Source: an uncultured Lachnospiraceae bacterium (GTDB taxonomy: Bacteria; Bacillota; Clostridia; Lachnospirales; Lachnospiraceae). Taken from it: a stretch of DNA of 30,350 bases. The stretch lies in NCBI GenBank assembly GCA_910584325.1, contig CAJTZH010000029.1, forward strand, positions 1 to 30,350, read 5' to 3'. Shown one piece after another: positions 7,195-15,103 of this stretch (position 1 is the first letter of the stretch; each line of letters starts with the position of its first letter). The position numbers were made by a program, and so were the translations under genes. The notes below the pieces were generated by a model, which was given only the letters and a program-made list of their open reading frames with translations, was not told where the DNA came from and did not search any database.

Positions 7195-7214
7195 AAACTT
7201 CAAAGGAGCCGGCT

Positions 7215-7616
7215 ATGCAGAAAAAAGTTTTTATCATTACATGCGGTATTATCGCCGCCATCTTTTTCATATCTATAGCCGCCCTTATCGGAATGAATTT
7301 GAAAGAACCGCACAAAAAAACGGCGCAAATCTATCAGGACGGCGTTCTTTTACACACCGTTGATTTAAATACAGTCACCGACAGTTATGAACTGACCGTC
7401 ACGGGAGACAATAACGCGTACAACATTATTCTTGTCGAGCAGGGACAGATTTCCATGAAGGAGGCTTCCTGCCCCGACAAACTCTGCGTGCACATGGGAA
7501 AAATCCATAACGCGTCCCTGCCGGTGACCTGCCTTCCCAACAAAGTTGTCATCCGCATTGTTCCTGAAACAGGAAATGGAACTGACTCAGATACGCCGGA
7601 TGCCATTGTATATTAA
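7215..7616 (+). CDS. NusG domain II protein, membrane-anchored
   Basis: 133 residues. One N-terminal membrane helix (about residues 5-27) is followed by a NusG-II domain: IYQDGVLLHTVDL, YNIILVEQGQISMKEASCPDKLCVHMGKI, LPVTCLPNKVVIRI. The C-P-D-x-x-C pair and VCLPNK-like motif are typical. The domain faces outside and may bind a cofactor or metal. In Firmicutes it is regularly followed by a Gx-transporter-family gene, as here (20 bp apart). That pair resembles EetA/EetB of flavin-based extracellular electron transfer; this is from memory and no other eet genes are in view. AAGGAG precedes the ATG. Confidence 0.88.
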   Translation: MQKKVFIITCGIIAAIFFISIAALIGMNLKEPHKKTAQIYQDGVLLHTVDLNTVTDSYELTVTGDNNAYNIILVEQGQISMKEASCPDKLCVHMGKIHNASLPVTCLPNKVVIRIVPETGNGTDSDTPDAIVY

Positions 7617-7636
7617 TTTGTGACCAAAGGATTGAT

Positions 7637-8134
7637 ATGAATACAAAAAAACTAACCGCGCTCGCGCTTCTGACCACAATTTCATTAACCATATTTTTAC
7701 TGGAGGGGATGCTGCCCCCGCTTATTCCGATTCCGGGCATTAAACCGGGACTGGCAAATATAGTAACCCTGATTGTACTTGTATGGTTTGGCGCAAAAGA
7801 CGCCGTTCTTGTGACAATTACCCGCGTCCTTCTGGGATTCTTTTTTGCCGGAACCGTCATGAGCCTGACTTACAGCCTGCTGGGCTCGTTTTTGAGCCTT
7901 ACGGTCATGACCGTCCTGCATTATTTTCTGAAAAAAAAATACATTTACATTACCAGTATCGCGGGCGCCATTTTTCACAATATCGGGCAGATTATCGCGG
8001 CTGTGTTATTTACTTCCACGCCATATCTTGTATCCTACCTGCCGGTTCTTATGATTAGCGGCATTGTGACAGGATTATTTACGGGATTGTGCGCTTATTT
8101 TCTATGGAAAAAATTTCCAAGTATTCGAATTTAG
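7637..8134 (+). CDS. Gx transporter family membrane protein (Hpre_diP_synt_I)
   Basis: 165 residues, about five membrane segments. The N-terminus LTALALLTTISLTIFLLEGMLPPLIPIPGIKPGLANIVTL and the central VTITRVLLGFFFAGTVMSLTYSLLGSFLSL are characteristic of PF07456, an ECF-S-like small membrane family. Older annotation calls it heptaprenyl diphosphate synthase component I, which is not supported by the many-membrane topology. It probably works with the NusG-II protein encoded just upstream. AAAGGA lies before ATG 7637. The radical SAM gene follows after 19 bp, so a three-gene operon is likely. Confidence 0.88.
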   Translation: MNTKKLTALALLTTISLTIFLLEGMLPPLIPIPGIKPGLANIVTLIVLVWFGAKDAVLVTITRVLLGFFFAGTVMSLTYSLLGSFLSLTVMTVLHYFLKKKYIYITSIAGAIFHNIGQIIAAVLFTSTPYLVSYLPVLMISGIVTGLFTGLCAYFLWKKFPSIRI

Positions 8135-8153
8135 ATGGCAAGGCGGTGAACCG

Positions 8154-9038
8154 ATGGAATTTGTACCTGCAAAATCAATTCTCTCAAAAGTAAAGTCCGG
8201 CGGATGGTTTGGCATCGATTACAATATGAACCTCTACCGCGGCTGCTCACACGGCTGTATTTACTGCGACAGCAGAAGCGATTGCTACCATATTGAAAAT
8301 TTTGATACAGTAAAAGGAAAAGAAAACGCGCTGGCAATTTTAGAAAAAGAACTGGCAGGAAAAAAGACGCGCGGCGTCATCGGAATCGGCGCCATGTCCG
8401 ACACCTATAATCCACAGGAAAGAACATATGAACTGACAAGGGGCGCGTTAAAACTAATTGCAAAATACGGCTTCGGCGTCTCCATTGATACAAAAAGCGA
8501 CTTAATTCTGCGCGACATGGATTTATTGCAGGAAATCCGTCAGCAGAATAACGTGATTATTAAATTTACAGTCACCTGCGCGCAAGACGAACTTTCCAAA
8601 ATTATCGAGCCGCATGTTTGCGCGTCCTCCAAAAGATTATCCGCCGTGAAACAACTAAGCGAAAGCGGCATTTTTACCGGTATCCTGATGAATCCGGTAC
8701 TGCCGTTTCTCACCGACACAAAAGAAAATATGACCAAACTGGTACAAGCCGCCCATGAAAACGGGGCAAAATTTATTCATACTTATATGGGAATGACGCT
8801 GAGGGAAAACCAGCGGATTTATTACTATGAAAAATTGAATGAATCATTTCACGGACTGACCGAACAGTATGTAAAAACATACGGGAACCAATACGACTGT
8901 ACGGTTCCCAATCATAAAGCGTTATACGCACATTTTAAAAGTGAATGCGAAAAATACAACATTTTGTATAAAATGAATGATATTATTCATGCCTATAAGA
9001 AACCTGTTGCAACCTATGAACAGCTGACTTTATTTTAA
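8154..9038 (+). CDS. SPL/Rv2578c-family radical SAM protein
   Basis: 294 residues. The 4Fe-4S motif is C31-x3-C35-x2-C38 (YRGCSHGCIYCD), as in spore photoproduct lyase relatives. Downstream motifs are IGIGAMSDTYNPQE, ALKLIAKYGFGVSIDTKS and TGILMNPVLPFLTDTKEN, matching the SPL-like Rv2578c family. Such proteins cleave S-adenosylmethionine to a radical; the substrate of this branch is unknown. True SplB proteins are longer in the C-terminus and carry a catalytic Cys that I cannot place here, so DNA photoproduct repair should not be assumed. It follows the Gx gene closely and ends facing the GH43 gene. Confidence 0.88.
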   Translation: MEFVPAKSILSKVKSGGWFGIDYNMNLYRGCSHGCIYCDSRSDCYHIENFDTVKGKENALAILEKELAGKKTRGVIGIGAMSDTYNPQERTYELTRGALKLIAKYGFGVSIDTKSDLILRDMDLLQEIRQQNNVIIKFTVTCAQDELSKIIEPHVCASSKRLSAVKQLSESGIFTGILMNPVLPFLTDTKENMTKLVQAAHENGAKFIHTYMGMTLRENQRIYYYEKLNESFHGLTEQYVKTYGNQYDCTVPNHKALYAHFKSECEKYNILYKMNDIIHAYKKPVATYEQLTLF

Positions 9039-9050
9039 AATGCAGTTCAT

Positions 9051-10460
9051 TTACACAAATTCTATCTGCTGTAAATCAAGGCATCCTGTTCCTTCATATT
9101 CCAGATAAAATCCACATTTTTCACCTCTTACCGGAAATTCTCCCGTCACAACGCGCCAGTCTGAACCGGTCAGTTTTACAAAAATCAATGCCGCGTCCGC
9201 GCCTTCCTCTTCCGTCCTGACACGAAACACGCCGTCGGCTTCTCCCCGCACGGTGAGCCGTACCTGAATGCATTCCTGAAAACAAAAATATTTATATCCT
9301 ACGACACATTTATTTCGTATCCCGGTAACATACTGGTCAGGTCCGCATTCCCTGTCCCCGCCGTCCTGCGTAATACAGGGAGCCAGACGCCGTTTTTCTT
9401 CCGCGGACTCGTATACGTTCTTATCCATCAGCGCGCACGCAATATACGCCGGATAACAGCCAATCCCCTTAAGCGGACCGTCATTTAAACCGCAGCTTGT
9501 CGCCTCCGCCTGATAAAACCTGCCATCCCCGTCCATCAATATTTGTTCCGCGACGCCCTGTCTGCAATAAGAAGAGCGGTTCGTCAGCCGATGGTCAAAG
9601 ATGTAAAATTTTCCGCCGATTTCAATGAGACTTCCATGTGTATTGCCGTTCGGATAAGCCGGAGTTTCCGCCGTATGTCCGCGCATTCCCACATCCGAAG
9701 AAGAATGCAGCCTGCCGCCGTATACAAAACCGCCGTCCGGCCTGTCGCTGATATAATAATGTAATCCGCCTATCCTTACGGAATAGACAAGATAATATGT
9801 TCCGTTCAATTTTCTAAGAGACGGCGCTTCAAAATATCTCTGCTCTGGCGGACAAGGTGTATTCCGGTCAATGATAAGCTCAGGCCCCCGCTTTACCGTC
9901 AGCATATCCTCCTCCAGCTCATACATATGGCAGCCCGCATATATTCTTCCCTGCTTATCCGTTTCCGCCTGCGGACAAAATCCGGAAAACAAAAAGATTT
10001 TTCCGTCGTCATCCACAAAAATTCCCGGGTCAAACTGAAAATAATCTCCTTCTGCGCTTCCCAAGACATACCCGTCCGCCCTGTGTACATCTCCGTAATA
10101 CACAAACTGCCCGGCAGGCGTATCGCAGACCGCTACGGATATAATCGAAGAATCCGCCATAGAATAATACAGATAATATTTTCCGTCCTTTCCTTTTGCC
10201 ACATCCGGCGCGAATAAAATATTGCGCCCAATGCGGTAAGGGTGCTGCGACTTACGGTAAATCACGCCCTCATACCGCCAGTCGGAAAGGTCGTCTACGG
10301 GCGCCGACCAGCATACATAATCATTCAGGCAATAATCGTCCCCGCCAAATCTGTCATGACTTCCGTACAAATATACCCTGCCGTCAAAAATATGCGGTTC
10401 TCCGTCCGGGATATATTCATAACTAGGTAAATACGGGTTAAAAATCTGTTTTTTACTCAT
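9051..10460 (-). CDS. Glycoside hydrolase family 43, with C-terminal carbohydrate-binding-like domain
   Basis: 469 residues from ATG 10460. That start follows GGAG by 7 nt and is preferred over an upstream in-frame TTG at 10481. The five-bladed GH43 catalytic domain fills about residues 8-330. FNPYLPSYEYIPDGEPHIF holds the likely base Asp19, FDPGIFVDDDGKIFLFSG the pKa-modulating Asp, and YFEAPSLRKLNGTYYLVYS the likely acid Glu. The last ~110 residues look like a beta-sandwich carbohydrate-binding module. Likely substrates are arabinose- or xylose-containing glycans. There is no signal peptide, so it probably acts on imported oligosaccharides. It lies 43 bp after ddh on the same strand and could share its promoter, although the functions look unrelated. 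Confidence 0.88.
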   Translation of the reverse strand: MSKKQIFNPYLPSYEYIPDGEPHIFDGRVYLYGSHDRFGGDDYCLNDYVCWSAPVDDLSDWRYEGVIYRKSQHPYRIGRNILFAPDVAKGKDGKYYLYYSMADSSIISVAVCDTPAGQFVYYGDVHRADGYVLGSAEGDYFQFDPGIFVDDDGKIFLFSGFCPQAETDKQGRIYAGCHMYELEEDMLTVKRGPELIIDRNTPCPPEQRYFEAPSLRKLNGTYYLVYSVRIGGLHYYISDRPDGGFVYGGRLHSSSDVGMRGHTAETPAYPNGNTHGSLIEIGGKFYIFDHRLTNRSSYCRQGVAEQILMDGDGRFYQAEATSCGLNDGPLKGIGCYPAYIACALMDKNVYESAEEKRRLAPCITQDGGDRECGPDQYVTGIRNKCVVGYKYFCFQECIQVRLTVRGEADGVFRVRTEEEGADAALIFVKLTGSDWRVVTGEFPVRGEKCGFYLEYEGTGCLDLQQIEFV

Positions 10461-10503
10461 ATGGCTCTCCGTTTCTGACAATAAAAATAAAACCCCTGTC
10501 CTC

Positions 10504-11490
10504 CTACAGCATAGACGCTCTTAATTCTTCGCCGCTCTTCGGGCTCAGATACGCCGGCGCAATATCAAATACCGTCTTACAGCCGCTTACTCCTTCATTA
10601 AAAAGTCTGTGCGCCGCTCTGGCATAGGCAACGAGAACACTCGCCGTAAATTCCGGGTTGGAATCCAGCTTCAGGCTGTACTCGATAAGATGTCTATTTT
10701 CCCTGTCAAATCCGGTCACACCGCTTCTTAAAACAAATCCGCCGTGAGGAATCCCGCTGTGGTTTTTTTGCAGTTCCTCTTCGCTGATAAAATGTACCGA
10801 CGTGTCATAATCCGCAAAATAATTCGGCATAGTTTTAATTTCCTGCTCAACTTTTGCCGCGTCGGCGCCTTCCTCCAATACAACAAAACATTCCCTCGTA
10901 TGTTTTTCTCTTGTGGTCAGTTCCGGATTCTTACCTGCACGAACCGCTTCTAATGCGCCCTCCACCGGTATCGTATACTGCTTCGCGTTTTTCACGCCGT
11001 CAATTCTGCGAAGCGCGTCGGAATGCCCCTGACTGACACCCTTTCCCCAAAATGTATAATCCTTCCCTTCCGGCAGAATCGCGTTTCCATATAAACGATT
11101 GAGCGAAAACATTCCCGGATCCCAGCCAACGGAAATAATACCGACATGACCGGACGCTTTTGCCGCGGCGTCCACGTTCGCAAAATGCTCAGGAATCCTT
11201 GCATGCGTGTCAAAGCTGTCAATAACATTGAAATGTTTTACATATTCCGGCGTCTGTACCGGCAAATCCGTTGCACTTCCTCCGCAGATAATCATCACGT
11301 CAATTTTGTCTTTCCACTGCGCCGTGTCCGCAATGTTGCAGACTGCCGCCTTATCTGTGAGTATTGAAACATCGGCAGGGTTCCGCCTCGTAAAAACTGC
11401 CGCAAGCTCCATGTCGGCATTCTGGCGGATGGCACACTCCACGCCACGCCCCAGATTGCCGTAACCTAAAATTCCTATTCGTGTATTCAT
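10504..11490 (-). CDS. ddh: meso-Diaminopimelate D-dehydrogenase
   Basis: 328 residues. It reductively aminates tetrahydrodipicolinate with NADPH and ammonia, giving meso-DAP in one step. The Rossmann start is MNTRIGILGYGNLGRGVE. Further family motifs are VFTRRNP, VDVMIICGGSATDLP, NVIDSFDTHARIPEHF, GIISVGWDPGMFSLNRLYG, WGKGVSQGHSDALRRIDGV and IPHGGFVLRSG. Length and motifs match Ddh throughout. ATG 11490 follows AAAGGAG. A promoter lies at 11536-11565. dapF, of the epimerase route to the same product, is also in this window. Confidence 0.96.
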   Translation of the reverse strand: MNTRIGILGYGNLGRGVECAIRQNADMELAAVFTRRNPADVSILTDKAAVCNIADTAQWKDKIDVMIICGGSATDLPVQTPEYVKHFNVIDSFDTHARIPEHFANVDAAAKASGHVGIISVGWDPGMFSLNRLYGNAILPEGKDYTFWGKGVSQGHSDALRRIDGVKNAKQYTIPVEGALEAVRAGKNPELTTREKHTRECFVVLEEGADAAKVEQEIKTMPNYFADYDTSVHFISEEELQKNHSGIPHGGFVLRSGVTGFDRENRHLIEYSLKLDSNPEFTASVLVAYARAAHRLFNEGVSGCKTVFDIAPAYLSPKSGEELRASML

Positions 11491-11535
11491 GTTGTCTCCT
11501 TTTTGCTCCCAAAAATTTATTATTATTACGATTGT

Positions 11536-11565
11536 ATTATAACATAGTTTTTGACGTGTTTGTAA
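11536..11565 (-). promoter_or_regulatory. Promoter of ddh
   Basis: On the minus strand TTACAA (11560-11565) and TATAAT (11536-11541) are separated by 18 bp, about 45 bp before the start codon. Confidence 0.6.
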
Positions 11566-11585
11566 TGAACTTTTTGTTTTATGTA

Positions 11586-11768
11586 TTATCTGCCTTTTAC
11601 CAACAACCGGATTGTCATAAACACGATTACAATAGCGCTTGAAACGGCAGATAACACGAACATATTGTCAATGCTTGATTTCGTCTGATTCACCATGATT
11701 AACGTATTCTGAAGCGTAAGAACGGAGACTAGCGCGTCAATAAAGTTAATTGTCCGCAATTCTGTCAC
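11586..11768 (-). pseudogene. Fragment of a membrane protein (C-terminal end)
   Basis: The minus strand codes for about 60 residues (TELRTINFIDALVSVLTLQN, then NTLIMVNQ and AVSSAIVIVFMTIRLLVKGR) with one or two membrane segments. The frame stays open a little upstream (HGSHNNILV) until a TAA, and no start with a ribosome site is seen. It looks like the last part of a larger integral membrane protein whose front has been deleted. I cannot name the family. It lies in a run of remnants between ddh and the LytTR operon. Confidence 0.4.
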
Positions 11769-11863
11769 AAGAATATTGTTGTGACTGCCGTGTTTTTGTT
11801 TTCGAATTTAAATTGATGCCATTGTGAGTTTATAAGTTGTGAAAGCGAATACTAACGTGACAG

Positions 11864-11915
11864 CGAAGGAAAGAAGTGAACTTGTCATTGTCTTAAAGTC
11901 ATAATCTTTCCTTCG
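11864..11915. repeat. Perfect 11-bp inverted repeat, 30-nt loop
   Basis: CGAAGGAAAGA (11864-11874) and TCTTTCCTTCG (11905-11915). It lies between two gene remnants; T-rich sequence follows on the plus strand but not directly. It could be a hairpin, a terminator remnant or the trace of an insertion. Confidence 0.55.
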
Positions 11916-11951
11916 TTTCTTAAGAACTTGATTTATTTTTTTCAAATTTTC

Positions 11952-12158
11952 TTATTGTATATTTACCTGCATTCCGTTCGGATTTCTAAATGCCGCGCGG
12001 TAAACATTTTTATTCCCGCGTATAAACCGCAAATAAGGAAGCAAATATTCCTGATTCATCAAAACAAGTTCTTTTGGTTCTTTCGCGTTTATTGTATCCG
12101 TAAAATCATCCACACTTTGCGCGAAGTATGATAAAAAATGTTTATTAACATTCTCCAT
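11952..12158 (-). pseudogene. C-terminal fragment of a TetR-family regulator
   Basis: 68 residues, MENVNKHFLSYFAQSVDDF to LLPYLRFIRGNKNVYRAAFRNPNG. The phrase LRFIRxNKNxYRAAxxNP is typical of TetR ligand-binding domains. No helix-turn-helix is encoded, the frame stays open upstream (RLKYH before the first Met), and no ribosome site is present. Upstream, another frame shows MIKVSAAAEIS, which could be a trace of the lost DNA-binding part. I read it as a decayed regulator. Confidence 0.5.
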
Positions 12159-12166
12159 ATGATATT

Positions 12167-12180
12167 TCAGCCGCGGCTGA
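12167..12180. repeat. Perfect 14-bp palindrome
   Basis: TCAGCCGCGGCTGA, G+C-rich in an A+T-rich remnant zone, 63 bp past the end of the DUF3021 gene. There is no T-run after it, so it is not a classic terminator. Confidence 0.5.
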
Positions 12181-12243
12181 TACTTTAATCATAGAAGATT
12201 TACTCCAAAAGCAGAACAACACCTTTCCTATTTTGTGTCGATT

Positions 12244-12699
12244 TCAAACATCTTCCCCATTCCGTTCCCGAAGCTTCCTGTTAATCTGCTCCGACGTTCG
12301 AAAATCCGCCCAGAATACATATCCTACAATGGCAACATACGCAATGAAAATCACAAGCAGCATTCCCGTTACCATAGAAAAATCAGAAATATCGAACCAT
12401 TCAAACCAGCAGCCAAATCCCATCACTACCGCGTTAATGTAGAGATACCCGACAATATGCTGTATCAGTAAACATCCTTTTCCTGCCTTCTTTGAAGAGG
12501 CTCTGTAAATAAACTGACAAAGAGAACAAAAGAACGATACGATTAAAATCTGCCACAGAATATCTACGGTCAGCGCAGCATGTCTTCCGTAAAAAACCGT
12601 AATATAACATGCCGTCACCACTGTTGAAATCAATGTAATGACCGAAAAATAGTACATCGTCAGCTTTATTTTTTCAAATATAGTTTTCATATCTCTCAC
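12244..12699 (-). CDS. DUF3021 family membrane protein
   Basis: 151 residues with four membrane segments (about 12-34, 43-65, 78-100, 108-130) and a charged C-terminal tail (FRTSEQINRKLRERNGEDV). The fold and the place right after a LytTR gene (2 bp apart) match DUF3021. In streptococcal LytTR systems such membrane partners hold the regulator inactive; that role is inferred here. It is the last gene of the operon ABC ATPase - permease - LytTR - DUF3021. Confidence 0.85.
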   Translation of the reverse strand: MRDMKTIFEKIKLTMYYFSVITLISTVVTACYITVFYGRHAALTVDILWQILIVSFFCSLCQFIYRASSKKAGKGCLLIQHIVGYLYINAVVMGFGCWFEWFDISDFSMVTGMLLVIFIAYVAIVGYVFWADFRTSEQINRKLRERNGEDV

Positions 12700-12701
12700 C
12701 T

Positions 12702-13154
12702 CTACAATCCTAATGCTTCTTTCAGATTATTTACATACTGTCTGGAAATAATGATTTTTTCCCCGTTTTTCAGAGCCGCTTCAAATCGTCCTCCCAATGC
12801 CGGAGCCAGGCTGTTGATTTGATTCAGATTTAATATACAGGATTTACTGACTCTGATAAAATCTCTCCTCGAAAGCATTTCTTCTATCTCATACAATTTA
12901 TTTTTTATCTCATAAACCTTCGTCCTGCCATACGCGAAAACTTTTTGCTCCACATATTCAAAATAAAATACATCCGACGGTTCTATGAGATGAAGTTTGC
13001 CGTCCAGCCATACCTGAAGTTTGTGGATTGCTTTGCCCTCGTCGCCCCGTTTCAGTTCCGAAATCAATTCCATTACCCGCGGATTTAACGAAGCGGATTT
13101 GATAATAATTTCCTCTTCCTCACCCGGAATCGGCTCTATAATGGTAATTTTCAT
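12702..13154 (-). CDS. LytTR-family DNA-binding regulator without receiver
   Basis: 150 residues from ATG 13154, chosen because GGGAGG lies 5 nt upstream and the ATG overlaps the stop of the permease gene (ATGA), which suggests translational coupling. A longer in-frame reading upstream lies inside the permease gene and is not likely. A short N-terminal region precedes the LytTR domain (about 50-150: LIEPSDVFYFEYVEQKVFAY, YEIEEMLSRRDFIRVSKSCI and LNLNQINSL, ending IISRQYVNNLKEALGL). No receiver domain is present. With DUF3021 behind it, it forms a membrane-linked regulator pair probably controlling the exporter genes ahead of it. Confidence 0.92.
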   Translation of the reverse strand: MKITIIEPIPGEEEEIIIKSASLNPRVMELISELKRGDEGKAIHKLQVWLDGKLHLIEPSDVFYFEYVEQKVFAYGRTKVYEIKNKLYEIEEMLSRRDFIRVSKSCILNLNQINSLAPALGGRFEAALKNGEKIIISRQYVNNLKEALGL

Positions 13155-14059
13155 ACAGCCTCCCTCTTTTTTGCCGTTACCGCTATCAAAACTAATGTTA
13201 TCATACCACAAACAAACAGAAAAAGAACCTGTAATTCATCGCTTATCACTTTAGCGTCTATAAAAATATCGATTCCCATCGCTTTTCTGTACCCTTCCAG
13301 AACCTCAATACGCACGCCCTCAAATGTTTTTGCCAGCATATCTTCACACATGGCTTTGCGCATCAGAGACGCCCCGTGTAAAATCGGAAAACACTTTAAT
13401 ACGGTGACCACACTATCCGTCAGGCTCCCTACCGGAACATAAACCGCCCCCATAAACCCGACGAGCGTTCCCACCACCATGGCAATGCTGCCCCACGCAT
13501 TTGTACTTTTTACAAAAAGTGCGGCAAGATAGGAGATGACCGAAAATAAAATGACATTAAGAAACGTATATCCCAATACTTTTGCCGTTACAAAAAATGA
13601 AAGCAGCACACCGCCTGTCATGCCGATATAAGACATATATCCCAACAGCGTAACCGCGCAAAAAACAAATCCGATTATCACGGCGCTTATAATATAAGAA
13701 ACCGCAATCATAAATCTGCTCACCGGCGCTGTGTAAAAGCTTTTTAATTTGTCGCTTGTCTTATCCGATACCATCGTGCCAATTACCGTAAGTGTGACCG
13801 TAAGCGAATTTACTACCATCAGTCCCGCCAATGTCCAGTACTGCGTCAAATGTCTCGCGTTTTCTTTGTCCATTGCGGCGTTCCTCGCGCCTCCGTACTG
13901 TTCCAGCAAATCCGTAACAGACTCTGCATTCATCTCTCCCAGAAAAATTCCCGTCAGCGCCAGCACAATTATCATCGCCAGAATCGAAAAAAATACCGCG
14001 CCCTTATCCTTTAAAAACACCAGACAATTCCTTTTTACCATACCGGTCAGCTTAATCAT
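13151..14059 (-). CDS. ABC-2 type exporter permease
   Basis: 302 residues. One N-terminal membrane helix (about 22-44) is followed by an extracytoplasmic stretch (about 45-70, LLEQYGGARNAAMDKENARH), then five helices from about residue 75, in the usual ABC-2 order. TMVSDKTSDKLKSFYTAPVSRF is the typical cytoplasmic coupling segment. It pairs with the ATPase upstream (8-bp overlap). The substrate is unknown; relatives export drugs, lipids or peptides. GGAGGAGG precedes ATG 14059. Confidence 0.9.
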   Translation of the reverse strand: MIKLTGMVKRNCLVFLKDKGAVFFSILAMIIVLALTGIFLGEMNAESVTDLLEQYGGARNAAMDKENARHLTQYWTLAGLMVVNSLTVTLTVIGTMVSDKTSDKLKSFYTAPVSRFMIAVSYIISAVIIGFVFCAVTLLGYMSYIGMTGGVLLSFFVTAKVLGYTFLNVILFSVISYLAALFVKSTNAWGSIAMVVGTLVGFMGAVYVPVGSLTDSVVTVLKCFPILHGASLMRKAMCEDMLAKTFEGVRIEVLEGYRKAMGIDIFIDAKVISDELQVLFLFVCGMITLVLIAVTAKKREAV

Positions 14060-14975
14060 CGCTTCTGCCTCCTCCCATTGCGTTTAAAAACACGTCGTCC
14101 ATCGTCCCCTGTATCACTTCAAATCCGTCTATCAGCTCTTTCACGGTTTCCAAAATCGGTATTGCGGATATTGTGGAGGGCACGAAAACTTTCACTTCCT
14201 GTCCGCAGCGCTCAAACTCTTCTCCCGTCCGTTTCAGCAGCGCCGCAAGTTCCTCCGCTCTGTCGCCTTTTGGTACTAACGTCAATTTATCCTTCGCAAA
14301 CGTTTCCTTTAACGTAAACGGCGTTCCGAACTCAATCAACTGTCCATTTTTCATAATACCGATATGTCCGGATTCTGCCGCTTCCTCCATATAATGCGTT
14401 GTCAGAAAAACTGTCATTTTCAATTCCGTCCGCAACCGGTGTATCGTCTCCCACACGATTTTTCTGGAAGCCGGGTCCAGTCCGGTCGTCGGCTCATCTA
14501 AAAACAAAATGCTCGGCGTATGTAAAAGCGCTCTCGCAATCTCACATCTCCTCTTCTGTCCTCCCGACAGCTTCCCGAATCTCCGGTTCATCAGCTCTTT
14601 TAAATCAAGTATTTCGCAAATTTGATTGATATGCTTTTTTAATTCATCTGCATTGTTCTCATACAGACTTCCTCTGGATAACAGATTTTGTTTTACCGTC
14701 AAAATATCGTCCAGACAATTATTTTGATAAACAACGCCGATTTTTTGTTTTATTTTTTCATTCTCCGCCCCCAGTCGGCAACCGTCAATGATTACTTCTC
14801 CGTCCGTCGGTTTTAGCAGCGTGCAAAGCATATTGATTGTCGTCGTTTTACCTGCGCCGTTTTCTCCCAGAAATCCGAACAATTCTCCTCTTTGTACAGA
14901 AAAACTAACGTCATCAACTGCCTTTATTTCATTAAAATATTTTTTCAGCCGGCAGACCTTAATAATCTCCTCCAT
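14052..14975 (-). CDS. ABC transporter ATP-binding protein (DrrA type)
   Basis: 307 residues from ATG 14975 (MEEIIKVCRLKKYFNEIKAV). A 44-residue in-frame extension to 15107 runs through the promoter and looks non-coding. Walker A is GENGAGKTT, the Q-loop VVYQNNCLDD, the signature LSGGQKRR, Walker B ILFLDEPTTGLD and the H-loop TTHYMEE. The C-terminal ~80 residues (LTLVPKGDRAEELAALLKRT to GTMDDVFLNAMGG) match the DUF4162-type tail of DrrA-like subunits. It energises the permease encoded next. A promoter at 15012-15040 drives the four-gene unit. Confidence 0.93.
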   Translation of the reverse strand: MEEIIKVCRLKKYFNEIKAVDDVSFSVQRGELFGFLGENGAGKTTTINMLCTLLKPTDGEVIIDGCRLGAENEKIKQKIGVVYQNNCLDDILTVKQNLLSRGSLYENNADELKKHINQICEILDLKELMNRRFGKLSGGQKRRCEIARALLHTPSILFLDEPTTGLDPASRKIVWETIHRLRTELKMTVFLTTHYMEEAAESGHIGIMKNGQLIEFGTPFTLKETFAKDKLTLVPKGDRAEELAALLKRTGEEFERCGQEVKVFVPSTISAIPILETVKELIDGFEVIQGTMDDVFLNAMGGGRSDD

Positions 14976-15011
14976 AGACCGCATCTCTCCTTTTTCAACT
15001 ACATTTTCTAC

Positions 15012-15040
15012 AGTATAGTGTTGCGAAAAGGATCCTGCAA
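15012..15040 (-). promoter_or_regulatory. Promoter of the ABC-LytTR-DUF3021 operon, with flanking repeats
   Basis: On the minus strand TTGCAG (15035-15040) and TATACT (15012-15017) are 17 bp apart. Just upstream, ACGCA...TGCGT (15045-15062) is a partial palindrome. Just downstream, TGTAG occurs twice, 4 bp apart. Either could be a regulator site; no clear LytTR direct repeat was found. Confidence 0.7.
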
Positions 15041-15103
15041 TAGTACGCATTGTAAGTTGCGTTACAAGACAAATAAGCTGCACCAAAGACACGATAACCT
15101 GCA

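Noticed and set aside
8154..9038. Spore photoproduct lyase (splB)
   Set aside because: The Fe-S motif fits the wider SPL group, but overall the motifs match the Rv2578c-like branch; DNA repair cannot be claimed.
13155..13211. Longer start for the LytTR gene
   Set aside because: It lies inside the permease gene with no ribosome site; ATG 13154 has GGGAGG and the ATGA overlap.
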